The notes under the pieces were generated by a model that ran no database searches, was not told the origin of the DNA, and saw nothing but the letters and a program-made list of their open reading frames with translations. Of a stretch of 64,000 nt of DNA, positions 13,251-19,431 are shown piece after piece. Source of the DNA: a virus; IMG/VR virus record IMGVR_UViG_3300025759_000063, positions 48,202 to 112,201 of that record. The stretch is one strand, 5' to 3'. Numbering within the stretch: position 1 is the first letter of the stretch; every line of letters starts with the position of its first letter. The position numbers and the translations under genes were made by a program.

Positions 13251-13838
13251 TCAGAAAAGATTGCGTCCAAATTGACCACAAAGATAAAATGCCATTCCCT
13301 TATCCTTAAGAGTCACACCTGCAAATTTCAGAGGAACATAGTGACCGTTGGTTTTAGATGCTTTGGTGCGAATCTGAAGCAATCCGTTAGGGCCAGTGAT
13401 GGTATTCAATTCACTTTCCTCATCAAATGCCGTGCGAATATGGTTACAAATGAATTCGTAATCCTCTTTCAGTTCCCGATAGTGCTCAGAATGAGTTTCT
13501 GAATTTAGAAGTTCAGTTCCCACATAATCGTTGGTGCGAGTGAAACCAACGTAGATGGTCTGATTGAGTTTCTCAGCAACTTTACTTTCAGCGAAAGGAA
13601 CATTATCCTCAATAATTTCGCTAAGGCAGTGCTTTAACTGTGTCACAGCAATAGATTCACCAACCGTGAACGTCTTAAGTTCACCGTCCACAAGATCTTT
13701 GAGGTTGGAGCTGTTAGGAATGCCCAGAGCAGTTTCAATCAGTTGTCCGCGAGAACCTTTGTTCTTGCCAGGTTTGGCATATGCAGAGAAATCAGTTACT
13801 TTCAATTTAGCAAAAGTTTGAATAGTTGTGAGAGTCAT
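13251..13838 (-). CDS. MutH/Sau3AI-like GATC endonuclease
   Basis: 195 residues from the ATG 13836-13838. The N-terminal third carries the MutH/Sau3AI signature: KGSRGQLIETALGI (Glu35), then KDLVDGELKT with the D..ExK catalytic set (Asp48 or Asp51, Glu53, Lys55), followed by a Gln/Lys strand. MutH nicks and Sau3AI cuts at GATC. Length is close to the MutH core (229 aa in E. coli). The loop between the first Asp and ExK is shorter than in MutH. With Dam 1.5 kb away this could make a GATC-specific pair. Element copy 10 lies 18 nt upstream. Confidence 0.75.
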   Translation of the reverse strand: MTLTTIQTFAKLKVTDFSAYAKPGKNKGSRGQLIETALGIPNSSNLKDLVDGELKTFTVGESIAVTQLKHCLSEIIEDNVPFAESKVAEKLNQTIYVGFTRTNDYVGTELLNSETHSEHYRELKEDYEFICNHIRTAFDEESELNTITGPNGLLQIRTKASKTNGHYVPLKFAGVTLKDKGMAFYLCGQFGRNLF

Positions 13839-13855
13839 TGCAAGTTTGTTCCTTG

Positions 13856-13883
13856 TACTACTACAACACTTTAAGTGGCTCAG
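13856..13883 (-). promoter_or_regulatory. 28-bp intercistronic promoter-like element, copy 10
   Basis: ACTGAGCCACTTAAAGTGT with a TACAAG -10, 18 nt before the MutH-like ATG. Confidence 0.75.
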
Positions 13884-13888
13884 TATCA

Positions 13889-14107
13889 TCAATCAATCGG
13901 AAGTTTAGCAACACTCTTACCTCTACGATGTTTTTGAATAAACTTGCGGGCAGATTCCTCCGTTGTGCACACTTTAAGCTGCTTGCCATTGTGAATGATC
14001 ATCAATCGGTTACAGTAAGGAACTGCTGCATAGATTCCACCATCAACAATAAATCCATTTTGGGGTGGGTTTGAGTCAAGAATGCTTGAATTAGTTGGTT
14101 GGTTCAT
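13889..14107 (-). CDS. Small protein (72 aa)
   Basis: Start at ATG 14105-14107 (MNQPTNSSILDSNPPQNGF). Centre: DGGIYAAVPYCNRLMIIHNG; basic end KFIQKHRRGKSVAKLPID. An extended in-frame reading to 14263 would run through two terminators and is rejected. Probably a small DNA/RNA-associated protein; function unknown. Confidence 0.7.
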   Translation of the reverse strand: MNQPTNSSILDSNPPQNGFIVDGGIYAAVPYCNRLMIIHNGKQLKVCTTEESARKFIQKHRRGKSVAKLPID

Positions 14108-14130
14108 GATACTTTCAAAAAAATCGTGAT

Positions 14131-14151
14131 TTTTGTTGGGGCGGATGCCCC
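14131..14151 (-). terminator. Terminator-like hairpin 2
   Basis: Minus strand GGGGC-ATCC-GCCCC followed by AACAAAAATC; the T-run is poor. It backs up the stronger terminator upstream. Confidence 0.45.
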
Positions 14152-14173
14152 ATAGGGTCTGTGCAGTGAAATT

Positions 14174-14199
14174 GCAAAAAAATCGGGGTTTTACCCCTG
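14174..14199 (-). terminator. Rho-independent terminator after the HNH gene
   Basis: Minus strand GGGGT-AAA-ACCCC followed by GATTTTTTT, about 27 nt after the HNH stop codon. Confidence 0.85.
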
Positions 14200-14225
14200 A
14201 TGGCCACTTGAGTCTTGGGTGAGAC

Positions 14226-14666
14226 TCACCGCCTGTAGATGATGGTGATGGTTTTTCCATCATCCACTATACTCTCTAGAGTGCATTCTTTCAAGAGTTC
14301 TGCATTGTCGTGATTTGCTCTGGTTTTGATACGATGACACTCCTTGCAGAGTAATTGGCATTTCTCAACTTCTGGAATAATTCTAGACATATCCCAGTCG
14401 ATGATTTTTCCAATAGTGTATGCTTTGTCTGCTCGGTTGATGTGGTCAAACTGAAGGTTTTCTGTCGTTCTACACCCTACACAGACTCCACCCAGATGCT
14501 CAACAAGTTGCTGCCTCTTTTTCTTGCGAAGTTCTCTGAGTTTTTCTGTCTTGTAAGCTCTATTTTTCTTTGCCCATTCACTGTTCCTTTCAAGTTTTTC
14601 CTCCCTGTAAGTTTCATCATTTTGGTATTTGTTTCGGTGCCAATCTGCACCAGTGTTCTTACTCAT
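14226..14666 (-). CDS. HNH endonuclease
   Basis: 146 residues: a strongly basic helical N-terminus (DNA-binding), then an HNH fold with zinc-ribbon CVGC, LQFDHIN (first His), and LLCKECHRIKTR (Cys pair and final His). Such small HNH genes are mobile homing endonucleases in phages. Flanked by its own exact late promoter and a strong terminator, so it is an autonomous cassette inserted between the helicase and the 72-aa gene. Target unknown. Confidence 0.9.
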   Translation of the reverse strand: MSKNTGADWHRNKYQNDETYREEKLERNSEWAKKNRAYKTEKLRELRKKKRQQLVEHLGGVCVGCRTTENLQFDHINRADKAYTIGKIIDWDMSRIIPEVEKCQLLCKECHRIKTRANHDNAELLKECTLESIVDDGKTITIIYRR

Positions 14667-14685
14667 AAGAATGACACAACTGATT

Positions 14686-14693
14686 TATTTATA
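14686..14693 (-). promoter_or_regulatory. Late promoter (TATAAATA) of the HNH cassette
   Basis: Exact match, 20 nt upstream of the HNH ATG, between it and the helicase stop. Confidence 0.75.
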
Positions 14694-14710
14694 TAGTTGT
14701 GTCATTTCAA

Positions 14711-15901
14711 TCACCTCCGCACAACAGAATCCAACATCTCACCTTTATGAAATACGGTATCAACAACGTTCTGCAATGCTCGCTCGGTGCTGATACCAAC
14801 CTGGGAATACACAGGTACAACACAAAGACCAAACTTCTTGGTATCGCTACCCAAACGCAGGACACGGCCGATGGTTTGAACCATTTCGATGGTGTCCATA
14901 TTGCGAAGGAAAACAACAGTCTCCAATTCGCTCACGTTGATACCCTCAGAGAGAATAGAACGGTGAAGAACAACAAACTTCTTGCTAGGATCTTTACCCC
15001 AAGCATTGAGAGTGTTGAAGAACTCCTCTCGGTTAGCTTTCTTGCCGTCAATTACAGCACCAGTCTTGCTAGTGATGTAGAGATAAGAGTAACCACGTTG
15101 TTGTAATTCAGAAGCAAAATCAGTGAATCCCATCAGGTTCATCAGTTGCTTGCTAGTCTTAACACAAACAAGAATCTTCTTGGTGTCAGTGTCATCAATC
15201 GTGTCCAAAACATTGGCACAATCAATGTTAGGATTGATTTGTTTTGCCTTGTGAATGTCAAACTTCTTTGCCTGAATCTTAGGAGGAATGATGTAACCAC
15301 CCTCCACCAGTTCAGGTGCAGAAACGCGACAAATAATGTCACCATAAACCTCAACATCGTTCATACCAGGTTTGTTGATAGTGACAGAAGTCTTGCGGGT
15401 TGCAGTAAAGAAGTAGCAACGTTCTGCATCGCCAGAGAAGAACTCTGTAGGAGCAAAGAAGTTACGCTTTACAGAATTGTGTGCCTCATCAAAGTAAATG
15501 GTGTTCACTTCGATGTCTGCTTGACGCAAACGATCAAGAGAATTGTAGGTCGTGAAGATAATGCAAGCATCACCAGCCGTGCGGGCAACATTAGCAAACA
15601 TATGAATTTGCTTGGGGTTGGTGCTGCTGAAGTGAGAAGTTTCACCACTGTGAGCGTGCATTACGTGCACATTCTTGGTGTCGATAACCTCAAGAAATTC
15701 GCTACAGAGTTGCTCTGCAAGCAAAATACGAGGGCAAACAACAACAATGGTGGTGGCACCAATGTTGTCAATCTGTGCCTTAGCATCAGTAATCATTGTG
15801 AGAGTCTTGCCTGCACCAGTAGGCATAATCAACTGCCCCTTCATATGGGCAACCATTGCATCAACACCGCGTTGCTGATGTGGGCGAAGAAGTGGAATCA
15901 T
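14711..15901 (-). CDS. DEAH-box SF2 helicase
   Basis: 396 residues. Walker A PTGAGKT (27-33), CPRILLAEQL (motif Ia region), FTTYNSL, DEAH (138-141), FTATRK (motif III), and a C-terminal domain with QTIGRVLR (motif VI). A compact superfamily-2 helicase of the type III-restriction/UvsW-like group. In T4-like phages, such helicases remodel recombination and replication intermediates. This is shorter than T4 UvsW (503 aa) and may be a separate cyanophage helicase. Element copy 11 lies 16 nt before the ATG. Confidence 0.9.
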   Translation of the reverse strand: MIPLLRPHQQRGVDAMVAHMKGQLIMPTGAGKTLTMITDAKAQIDNIGATTIVVVCPRILLAEQLCSEFLEVIDTKNVHVMHAHSGETSHFSSTNPKQIHMFANVARTAGDACIIFTTYNSLDRLRQADIEVNTIYFDEAHNSVKRNFFAPTEFFSGDAERCYFFTATRKTSVTINKPGMNDVEVYGDIICRVSAPELVEGGYIIPPKIQAKKFDIHKAKQINPNIDCANVLDTIDDTDTKKILVCVKTSKQLMNLMGFTDFASELQQRGYSYLYITSKTGAVIDGKKANREEFFNTLNAWGKDPSKKFVVLHRSILSEGINVSELETVVFLRNMDTIEMVQTIGRVLRLGSDTKKFGLCVVPVYSQVGISTERALQNVVDTVFHKGEMLDSVVRR

Positions 15902-15916
15902 TTAATCAATCGCTTA

Positions 15917-15944
15917 TACTATAGGGACACTTTAAGTGGCTCAG
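15917..15944 (-). promoter_or_regulatory. 28-bp intercistronic promoter-like element, copy 11
   Basis: ACTGAGCCACTTAAAGTGT with a good -10 (TATAAG), 16 nt before the helicase ATG. Confidence 0.8.
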
Positions 15945-15987
15945 TAATCCTAACACACCCAATTAAATGTGTAAATGTAGGATGAGT

Positions 15988-16023
15988 CCTAAAATATGAA
16001 AGGAAGGCATTGTAGCGCCTTCC
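15988..16023 (-). terminator. Rho-independent terminator
   Basis: Minus strand GGAAGGC-N8-GCCTTCC followed by TTTCATATTTT, 10 nt after the 139-aa gene. A second small hairpin (TAGGA/TCCTA, 15979-15992) adjoins it. Confidence 0.8.
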
Positions 16024-16032
16024 AGATGACTC

Positions 16033-16452
16033 TCAAACAGCAAGTGCGCTGCTGGGAATCTCAACAACCTCAGGCAGCGGTTTTCTATCATCAAACTGGT
16101 GCATATCATAACATACCCATTCACCATTGCGGAAGACATATGCAAACTCTTCGCTGTTATCGGGCAGCAAATACTCTGCAAGGTCAGCATCAAGGCGTGG
16201 AGGAGTATCTGATGCCCGTTGAGAATAATACTCAGGAGCATATTGACCCACAGGAAGTTTACCCTCCCAAGTGCGATTAGACCAGCAAGAACTCATATCA
16301 CCACCGTCAATCAGTTCGGATACTTTATCCTTAGTGTTGTAGTGTGTGATGAGAATACGACCCAACCACTCAGGATAACCATCATAGTGGTGATAAGCAG
16401 AAAGAATAGAACCGTCTTTGAGTTCGATACCAATGCGGGAGCGGGTTGCCAT
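16033..16452 (-). CDS. Conserved cyanophage protein (139 aa)
   Basis: 139 residues: MATRSRIGIELKDGSILSAY, then HHYDGYPEWLGRIL and a C-terminal FAYVFRNGEWVCYDM. This is a compact beta-rich protein recurrent in phages of aquatic bacteria ('MATRSRIGI...Y.H.DGYP..LG..L'), function unknown. Element copy 12 is 18 nt upstream; terminator downstream. Confidence 0.85.
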   Translation of the reverse strand: MATRSRIGIELKDGSILSAYHHYDGYPEWLGRILITHYNTKDKVSELIDGGDMSSCWSNRTWEGKLPVGQYAPEYYSQRASDTPPRLDADLAEYLLPDNSEEFAYVFRNGEWVCYDMHQFDDRKPLPEVVEIPSSALAV

Positions 16453-16469
16453 TGTTTTGTGTGTGATTA

Positions 16470-16497
16470 TACTATAAGGACAGTTTAAGTGGCTCAG
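16470..16497 (-). promoter_or_regulatory. 28-bp intercistronic promoter-like element, copy 12
   Basis: ACTGAGCCACTTAAACTGT, with a perfect TATAAT at the -10 position. The copy that best supports the promoter reading. ATG 18 nt away. Confidence 0.8.
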
Positions 16498-16503
16498 TTG
16501 TTA

Positions 16504-16734
16504 TCAACCACCGAACAGTTCATCGAAGAGATCGTCGCCCATCTGATCCATTTCCAGTTTGCGATCCATTGCATTTCGCATTTCAATCAGAGCAATCTGC
16601 TTTGCTTTTAGTTTATCCATTTCAACATTCAAGGCGTGCAGTTTGTTGTTAATCTCAATGCGATCCAATCCATCAACAGTGGTAACAGTGATGGGAAATC
16701 CTTGGGAGATGATAGTTTTTTCAGAGATGATCAT
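16504..16734 (-). CDS. Small coiled-coil protein (76 aa)
   Basis: 76 residues with a beta N-terminus (ISQGFPITVTTVDG) and a heptad-rich helix (LNVEMDKLKAKQIALIEM) ending in an acidic tail DDLFDELFGG. It probably dimerises as a coiled coil. Element copy 13 lies 16 nt upstream. Function unknown. Confidence 0.8.
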   Translation of the reverse strand: MIISEKTIISQGFPITVTTVDGLDRIEINNKLHALNVEMDKLKAKQIALIEMRNAMDRKLEMDQMGDDLFDELFGG

Positions 16735-16749
16735 TAAGTGTTCCGTATC

Positions 16750-16777
16750 TACTACTGGGACACTTTAAGTGGCTCAG
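16750..16777 (-). promoter_or_regulatory. 28-bp intercistronic promoter-like element, copy 13
   Basis: ACTGAGCCACTTAAAGTGT; -10 is weak (TAGATA). ATG 16 nt away. Confidence 0.7.
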
Positions 16778-16779
16778 TT

Positions 16780-17376
16780 TCAGCTCTCGTCGCCAGATGA
16801 TGTGTACTTGTTCTTCAGTTCACTCTCTTTCTTTTTGCCTGTTGATTGAAGAACCAAATCTCTCAGTTTTCTTCTACCTTCTCTCTTAATTCTTCTCTTC
16901 TCATCTCTAGTATATTCACCTTTTGTCATCTTTACCTGCTTCTCTCTTTCAGGAGCTGGTTTCTTCTTAGAAAGGAGTTTACTTCCTTCTTTATCTAAAT
17001 CGCGTGATTTTGGTTTTGAAGAAGTTGATGCAGTTCCTCCAGATGCCTTTTCCGCTGCTCTTTTTCTTGCTGCAGCTCTTCTTTCTGCCTTTACTTTATC
17101 TGCATATGATTGCTTAACCTCAGCAGAACCTCTTTCCTGTGTTGGTTGTTGCTGTCTTTCAGAACTTGATCTTTGGGTTCCAATATCTTTGCGGTCACTA
17201 TATCTTTTTGCTGGTTCCGTTTTACCACCACCAACTCTCTTTCTTCTTCTAGTTTCTGCATCAGACAGTCTCCTGTCAGATCCTACTCTTCCACCTTCCC
17301 CAGTTTTTCTAATTTGGGAAGAACCCATTACATCAGCATCATATGCTTCGGCACAAAATTGAGAGAAGGTCTTCAT
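16780..17376 (-). CDS. Candidate internal head protein with capsid-targeting N-terminus
   Basis: 198 residues. The N-terminus MKTFSQFCAEAYDAD closely resembles the capsid-targeting sequence of T4 internal proteins (MKTYQEFIAEA in IPI-III/Alt), which is cleaved by the prohead protease and sends the protein into the head for co-injection with DNA. The rest is a highly basic, low-complexity, Arg/Lys/Ser-rich, probably disordered chain (KAERRAAARKRAAEKA, RRIKREGRRKLRD), fitting a DNA-packed protein. An exact late promoter lies 23 nt upstream, as expected for a head protein. Function after injection unknown. Confidence 0.6.
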   Translation of the reverse strand: MKTFSQFCAEAYDADVMGSSQIRKTGEGGRVGSDRRLSDAETRRRKRVGGGKTEPAKRYSDRKDIGTQRSSSERQQQPTQERGSAEVKQSYADKVKAERRAAARKRAAEKASGGTASTSSKPKSRDLDKEGSKLLSKKKPAPEREKQVKMTKGEYTRDEKRRIKREGRRKLRDLVLQSTGKKKESELKNKYTSSGDES

Positions 17377-17398
17377 CAGAATAAGAGAGATTTCTTAT

Positions 17399-17406
17399 TA
17401 TTTATA
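17399..17406 (-). promoter_or_regulatory. Late promoter (TATAAATA)
   Basis: Exact match, 23 nt upstream of the candidate internal-protein gene and downstream of a terminator. Confidence 0.8.
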
Positions 17407-17425
17407 AATCCTAATTCATCACAAG

Positions 17426-17456
17426 CAAAAAAGAGAGGGACTGTGGACAGCCCCTC
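17426..17456 (-). terminator. Rho-independent terminator
   Basis: Minus strand GAGGG-N12-CCCTC followed by TCTTTTTT, 8 nt after the 64-aa gene. Confidence 0.8.
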
Positions 17457-17463
17457 AACTGGT

Positions 17464-17658
17464 TCAATCTTCAGTTTTCTTTTCTTTCCTCGGACTTGCA
17501 ACAAGTCCCTCATCATAAAAATACTTAACTCGTTCACGTCGTGCTACAACAAGCATATCATATTGCTCTTGTTGTTCTTTAGTGTACTTGAAATTTTGTT
17601 TCCTCCAAGCATCACGAAGTTCAAACATGTGAGGCAGAACATTAACAGTGTCGGTCAT
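17464..17658 (-). CDS. Small helical protein (64 aa)
   Basis: 64 residues: MTDTVNVLPHMFELRDAWRK, then a KEQQEQYDMLVVARRERVKY helix and basic tail SPRKEKKTED. Function unknown. Element copy 14 (17 nt) upstream, strong terminator downstream, so it is probably monocistronic. Confidence 0.75.
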   Translation of the reverse strand: MTDTVNVLPHMFELRDAWRKQNFKYTKEQQEQYDMLVVARRERVKYFYDEGLVASPRKEKKTED

Positions 17659-17674
17659 TGTTGTTTGGTGATTG

Positions 17675-17702
17675 TAATACTAGAACAGTTTAAGTGGCTC
17701 AG
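17675..17702 (-). promoter_or_regulatory. 28-bp intercistronic promoter-like element, copy 14
   Basis: The TGA of ACTGAGCC is the upstream stop. Variant box ACTTAAACTGT; -10 is TATTAC. ATG 17 nt away. Confidence 0.7.
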
Positions 17703-17854
17703 TTATCTTCTTTGTTGGTATTCACTCGAACATTGTAAGGACTGCGCCAGTATGAACGGAAGCAAGTAACAACAATGAGAAGCGTTGAAAGAACACCAAC
17801 AAAACCAAGGATGGTGGTAGCATCGCCATTAAAGTTCAGAGTGTCAGGAGTCAT
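17699..17854 (-). CDS. Small membrane protein (51 aa)
   Basis: ATG 17852-17854, TGA 17699-17701. MTPDTLNFNGDATTILGFVG opens a hydrophobic segment (TILGFVGVLSTLLIVVTCF, residues 14-32), then FRSYWRSPYNVRV and a polar end. Predicted single-pass membrane protein, C-terminus inside. It overlaps the preceding gene (ATGA). Function unknown. Confidence 0.75.
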   Translation of the reverse strand: MTPDTLNFNGDATTILGFVGVLSTLLIVVTCFRSYWRSPYNVRVNTNKEDN

Positions 17855-17997
17855 TTTGCGTAGATACAGTTAGGGTTAGAAATTTGTTCGGCACAGATTT
17901 TATCATATGCCTCAAGCATTTTACTATCTCGGTTTGCAAGAAAGGCATTATACATCAGAATGCCTATGAATGCAAGAAAGATGTAGGAGGTTTTCAT
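17851..17997 (-). CDS. Small protein with N-terminal hydrophobic anchor (48 aa)
   Basis: ATG 17995-17997, TGA 17851-17853. MKTSYIFLAFIGILMYNAF is a signal-anchor-like segment; the rest (NRDSKMLEAYDKIC...CIYAK) has two Cys that could form a disulfide outside the cytoplasm. ATGA overlaps on both sides show translational coupling in a four-gene run. Function unknown. Confidence 0.7.
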   Translation of the reverse strand: MKTSYIFLAFIGILMYNAFLANRDSKMLEAYDKICAEQISNPNCIYAK

Positions 17998-18197
17998 TTG
18001 AGTTCGATACGATCAAAGAGAACCATTGCAAGGTCGAAATAGAGATCATCGTCCATTTCACCCATCGTAGCATCAAGTGCCTCACACACTAGTTGTTGCA
18101 TCATAGAGGCATAGGTCTCATTTGCATAGATGTGTTCCAAAACATCATTCTTCAGAGCATCAGCAATGTTAGAAACTGTTTGATTGGAGAGTGGCAT
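17994..18197 (-). CDS. Small acidic protein (67 aa)
   Basis: Start ATG 18195-18197, one base after the upstream stop: MPLSNQTVSNIADALKNDVL, then MMQQLVCEALDATMGEMDDD and LFDRIELK. The helical pattern '...V..AL...MG.MD.DL...L...L.D.I.L' is typical of a small cyanophage family of unknown function. Confidence 0.75.
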   Translation of the reverse strand: MPLSNQTVSNIADALKNDVLEHIYANETYASMMQQLVCEALDATMGEMDDDLYFDLAMVLFDRIELK

Positions 18198-18198
18198 T

Positions 18199-18336
18199 TT
18201 AGTAATCGTAGTTTCCGTTGATGTAATCATTCAGATTGAAATTGCTAGCATCTTCATAGAGTTCGGCAAAATCATCATCGGAGATGTAATCAAAGTTTTC
18301 AAGCTCTTCAATTTGAATGTCGTCGAAAGGATTCAT
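18199..18336 (-). CDS. Very acidic small protein (45 aa)
   Basis: ATG 18334-18336, TAA 18199-18201. MNPFDDIQIEELENFDYISD, then DDFAELYEDASNF and the end NGNYDY. Extremely acidic (Asp/Glu-rich), so possibly a DNA mimic or interaction peptide (inference from charge only). Starts a coupled four-gene run after element copy 15. Confidence 0.7.
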   Translation of the reverse strand: MNPFDDIQIEELENFDYISDDDFAELYEDASNFNLNDYINGNYDY

Positions 18337-18354
18337 AGTTTCGTTTGTTCCTTA

Positions 18355-18382
18355 CACTGTTGGTACACTTTAAGTGGCTCAG
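18355..18382 (-). promoter_or_regulatory. 28-bp intercistronic promoter-like element, copy 15
   Basis: The TGA of ACTGAGCC is the upstream stop; -10 is TGTAAG. ATG 19 nt away. Confidence 0.75.
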
Positions 18383-18630
18383 TTTACCTTATCGTAGACT
18401 GATTCCCTAGACTTAACAAATTTTAAGTCTTTCCATGATTGATTGTAACAGAGAATCAGGGTTCTTTCATTTCGATGTAATCCTGAATGTACTAGATCTT
18501 CTTCAGGTTTTGGTTTTACATTGATTTCAATGGTGAGATAATCTTTACATTTGAAGTAAATCCATCCTTCAATGTCAACACCAACACTCTGTTTCCACAG
18601 AACATAGTCATTTACTTTTGGTTCATACAT
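18379..18630 (-). CDS. Conserved cyanophage protein (83 aa)
   Basis: Start taken at ATG 18628-18630 (MYEPKVNDYVLW), which overlaps the upstream stop (ATGTATGA). Core: GWIYFKCKDYLTIEINVKPK, then LHRNERTLILCYNQSW. SH3-like, beta-rich; known in cyanophages as a conserved hypothetical. Its TGA lies in element copy 15. Confidence 0.8.
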   Translation of the reverse strand: MYEPKVNDYVLWKQSVGVDIEGWIYFKCKDYLTIEINVKPKPEEDLVHSGLHRNERTLILCYNQSWKDLKFVKSRESVYDKVN

Positions 18631-18943
18631 ATGCAAGTTCAAGTGGAGTTAGTTTTGGTTTCATAGCTGAGTATGGAGAAGTATTCCCAAACTCTACCGA
18701 ATCTCCGCACTTGGAGGAGTTAATAGGGGCGTGATAGGATTCGGTTTTGGTGTTGAAGAATCCCCAAATACTTCGCGCACTAGCACCATCGTTGTAAACA
18801 AATTTATAATGATTGCGAATCCAAATAGCAATGATGTTGCGTTTAAATTCTTCAACTTCATAACTGTAACCCTCTGGTGCTGTGTGTTTGAATGATTCAG
18901 GTAAGGAAAGAATCAACGATTCCGATTTCTTCGTTCGCTTCAT
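18623..18943 (-). CDS. Hypothetical protein (106 aa)
   Basis: 106 residues: basic N-terminus MKRTKKSESL, a beta-rich centre (YEVEEFKRNIIAIWIRNH, FKFVYNDGASARSIWGFF) and a Pro/Ser-rich end. No domain recognised. Overlaps the upstream gene by 47 nt, so the true start may be further in, but no better ATG exists. Confidence 0.7.
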   Translation of the reverse strand: MKRTKKSESLILSLPESFKHTAPEGYSYEVEEFKRNIIAIWIRNHYKFVYNDGASARSIWGFFNTKTESYHAPINSSKCGDSVEFGNTSPYSAMKPKLTPLELAYV

Positions 18944-19142
18944 TACTTAATTCCAAACGTGTTGCTCGATAAACATTTTCCTGAATCCGATCATCATAAG
19001 AACTCTCACATTCATCACGCCAATCAATCAAAACATCGTGACATTGATTGTCATTCTCAGCAACAACTGCAATCAATCCTCCATACTCAGAACTTGGAAA
19101 AGGAACCCAGTAATTAACAAGATACAAATACTTTTGTGCCAT
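18897..19142 (-). CDS. Conserved small protein (81 aa)
   Basis: 81 residues: MAQKYLYLVNYWVPFPSSEY, then GGLIAVVAENDNQCHDVL and a final NEEIGIVDSFLT. The mixed beta-alpha pattern 'YLV.YW.PFP.SEYGG...V.A....E' recurs in cyanophages. It has its own sigma70-type promoter 24 nt upstream. Confidence 0.8.
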   Translation of the reverse strand: MAQKYLYLVNYWVPFPSSEYGGLIAVVAENDNQCHDVLIDWRDECESSYDDRIQENVYRATRLELSNEANEEIGIVDSFLT

Positions 19143-19165
19143 TATCGAATAAAAATTACTTAGTG

Positions 19166-19194
19166 ATTATATCAGAGATTGTAAAATTCTTCAA
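19166..19194 (-). promoter_or_regulatory. Sigma70-type promoter
   Basis: Minus strand TTGAAG (19189-19194), 17-bp spacer, TATAAT (19166-19171; perfect -10). Upstream of the 81-aa gene, overlapping the 3' end of the 43-aa gene. Confidence 0.65.
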
Positions 19195-19303
19195 GATAAT
19201 AGGGTTCAGAGACTTGTAGTTTTGAAGCTTCTTCTTCAATCATTTTCCAAAATTCAATTTCGGAATCTGTCGGTTGTTCTTTGTTCAAATTTTCTTTCAT
19301 CAT
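19172..19303 (-). CDS. Small protein with EFW...YYLEEF pattern (43 aa)
   Basis: ATG 19301-19303 (an adjacent ATG at 19300 is possible), TGA 19172-19174. MMKENLNKEQPTDSEIEFWK, then IEEEASKLQVSEPYYLEEF. The short helical 'FW....EA..L.VS..YY..EF' form is frequent in cyanophages. It overlaps the upstream membrane-protein gene by 50 nt in another frame. Confidence 0.6.
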   Translation of the reverse strand: MMKENLNKEQPTDSEIEFWKMIEEEASKLQVSEPYYLEEFYNL

Positions 19304-19394
19304 TTGGTCTAATTTTCTTAAAATAAAAACCTAGGATTAGTGACGTTACTGACACAATTCCTAGGTATATCATGCAAGCAAGAAGAATGCTCAT
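19254..19394 (-). CDS. Small membrane protein (46 aa)
   Basis: ATG 19392-19394, TGA 19254-19256. MSILLACMIYLGIVSVTSLI forms a single membrane helix (residues 3-25), followed by a basic tail (KKIRPNDERKFEQRTTDRF). It lies 10 nt after element copy 16, the same arrangement as other genes behind that element. An internal CCTAGGA/TCCTAGG inverted repeat could look like a terminator but is inside the reading frame. Confidence 0.65.
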   Translation of the reverse strand: MSILLACMIYLGIVSVTSLILGFYFKKIRPNDERKFEQRTTDRFRN

Positions 19395-19403
19395 TGAACT
19401 CTA

Positions 19404-19431
19404 CACAATTAGGACACTTTAAGTGGCTCAG
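19404..19431 (-). promoter_or_regulatory. 28-bp intercistronic promoter-like element, copy 16
   Basis: The TGA of ACTGAGCC is the cp12 stop codon; -10 is TGTAGA. ATG 10 nt away. Confidence 0.7.

Noticed and set aside
13889-14263. Longer N-terminus (to 14263) for the 72-aa gene
   Set aside because: It would run through two terminator hairpins and into the HNH gene; the ATG at 14107 is better.
15146-15985. 279-codon plus-strand open frame opposite the helicase gene
   Set aside because: Antisense shadow of a clear DEAH helicase; no promoter or Shine-Dalgarno, and its translation shows no protein-like pattern.
19322-19368. Terminator from the CCTAGGA/TCCTAGG inverted repeat followed by TTTTTATTTT
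   Set aside because: It lies inside a convincing 46-aa membrane-protein frame correctly spaced behind element copy 16; I treat it as coding, though dual function is possible.
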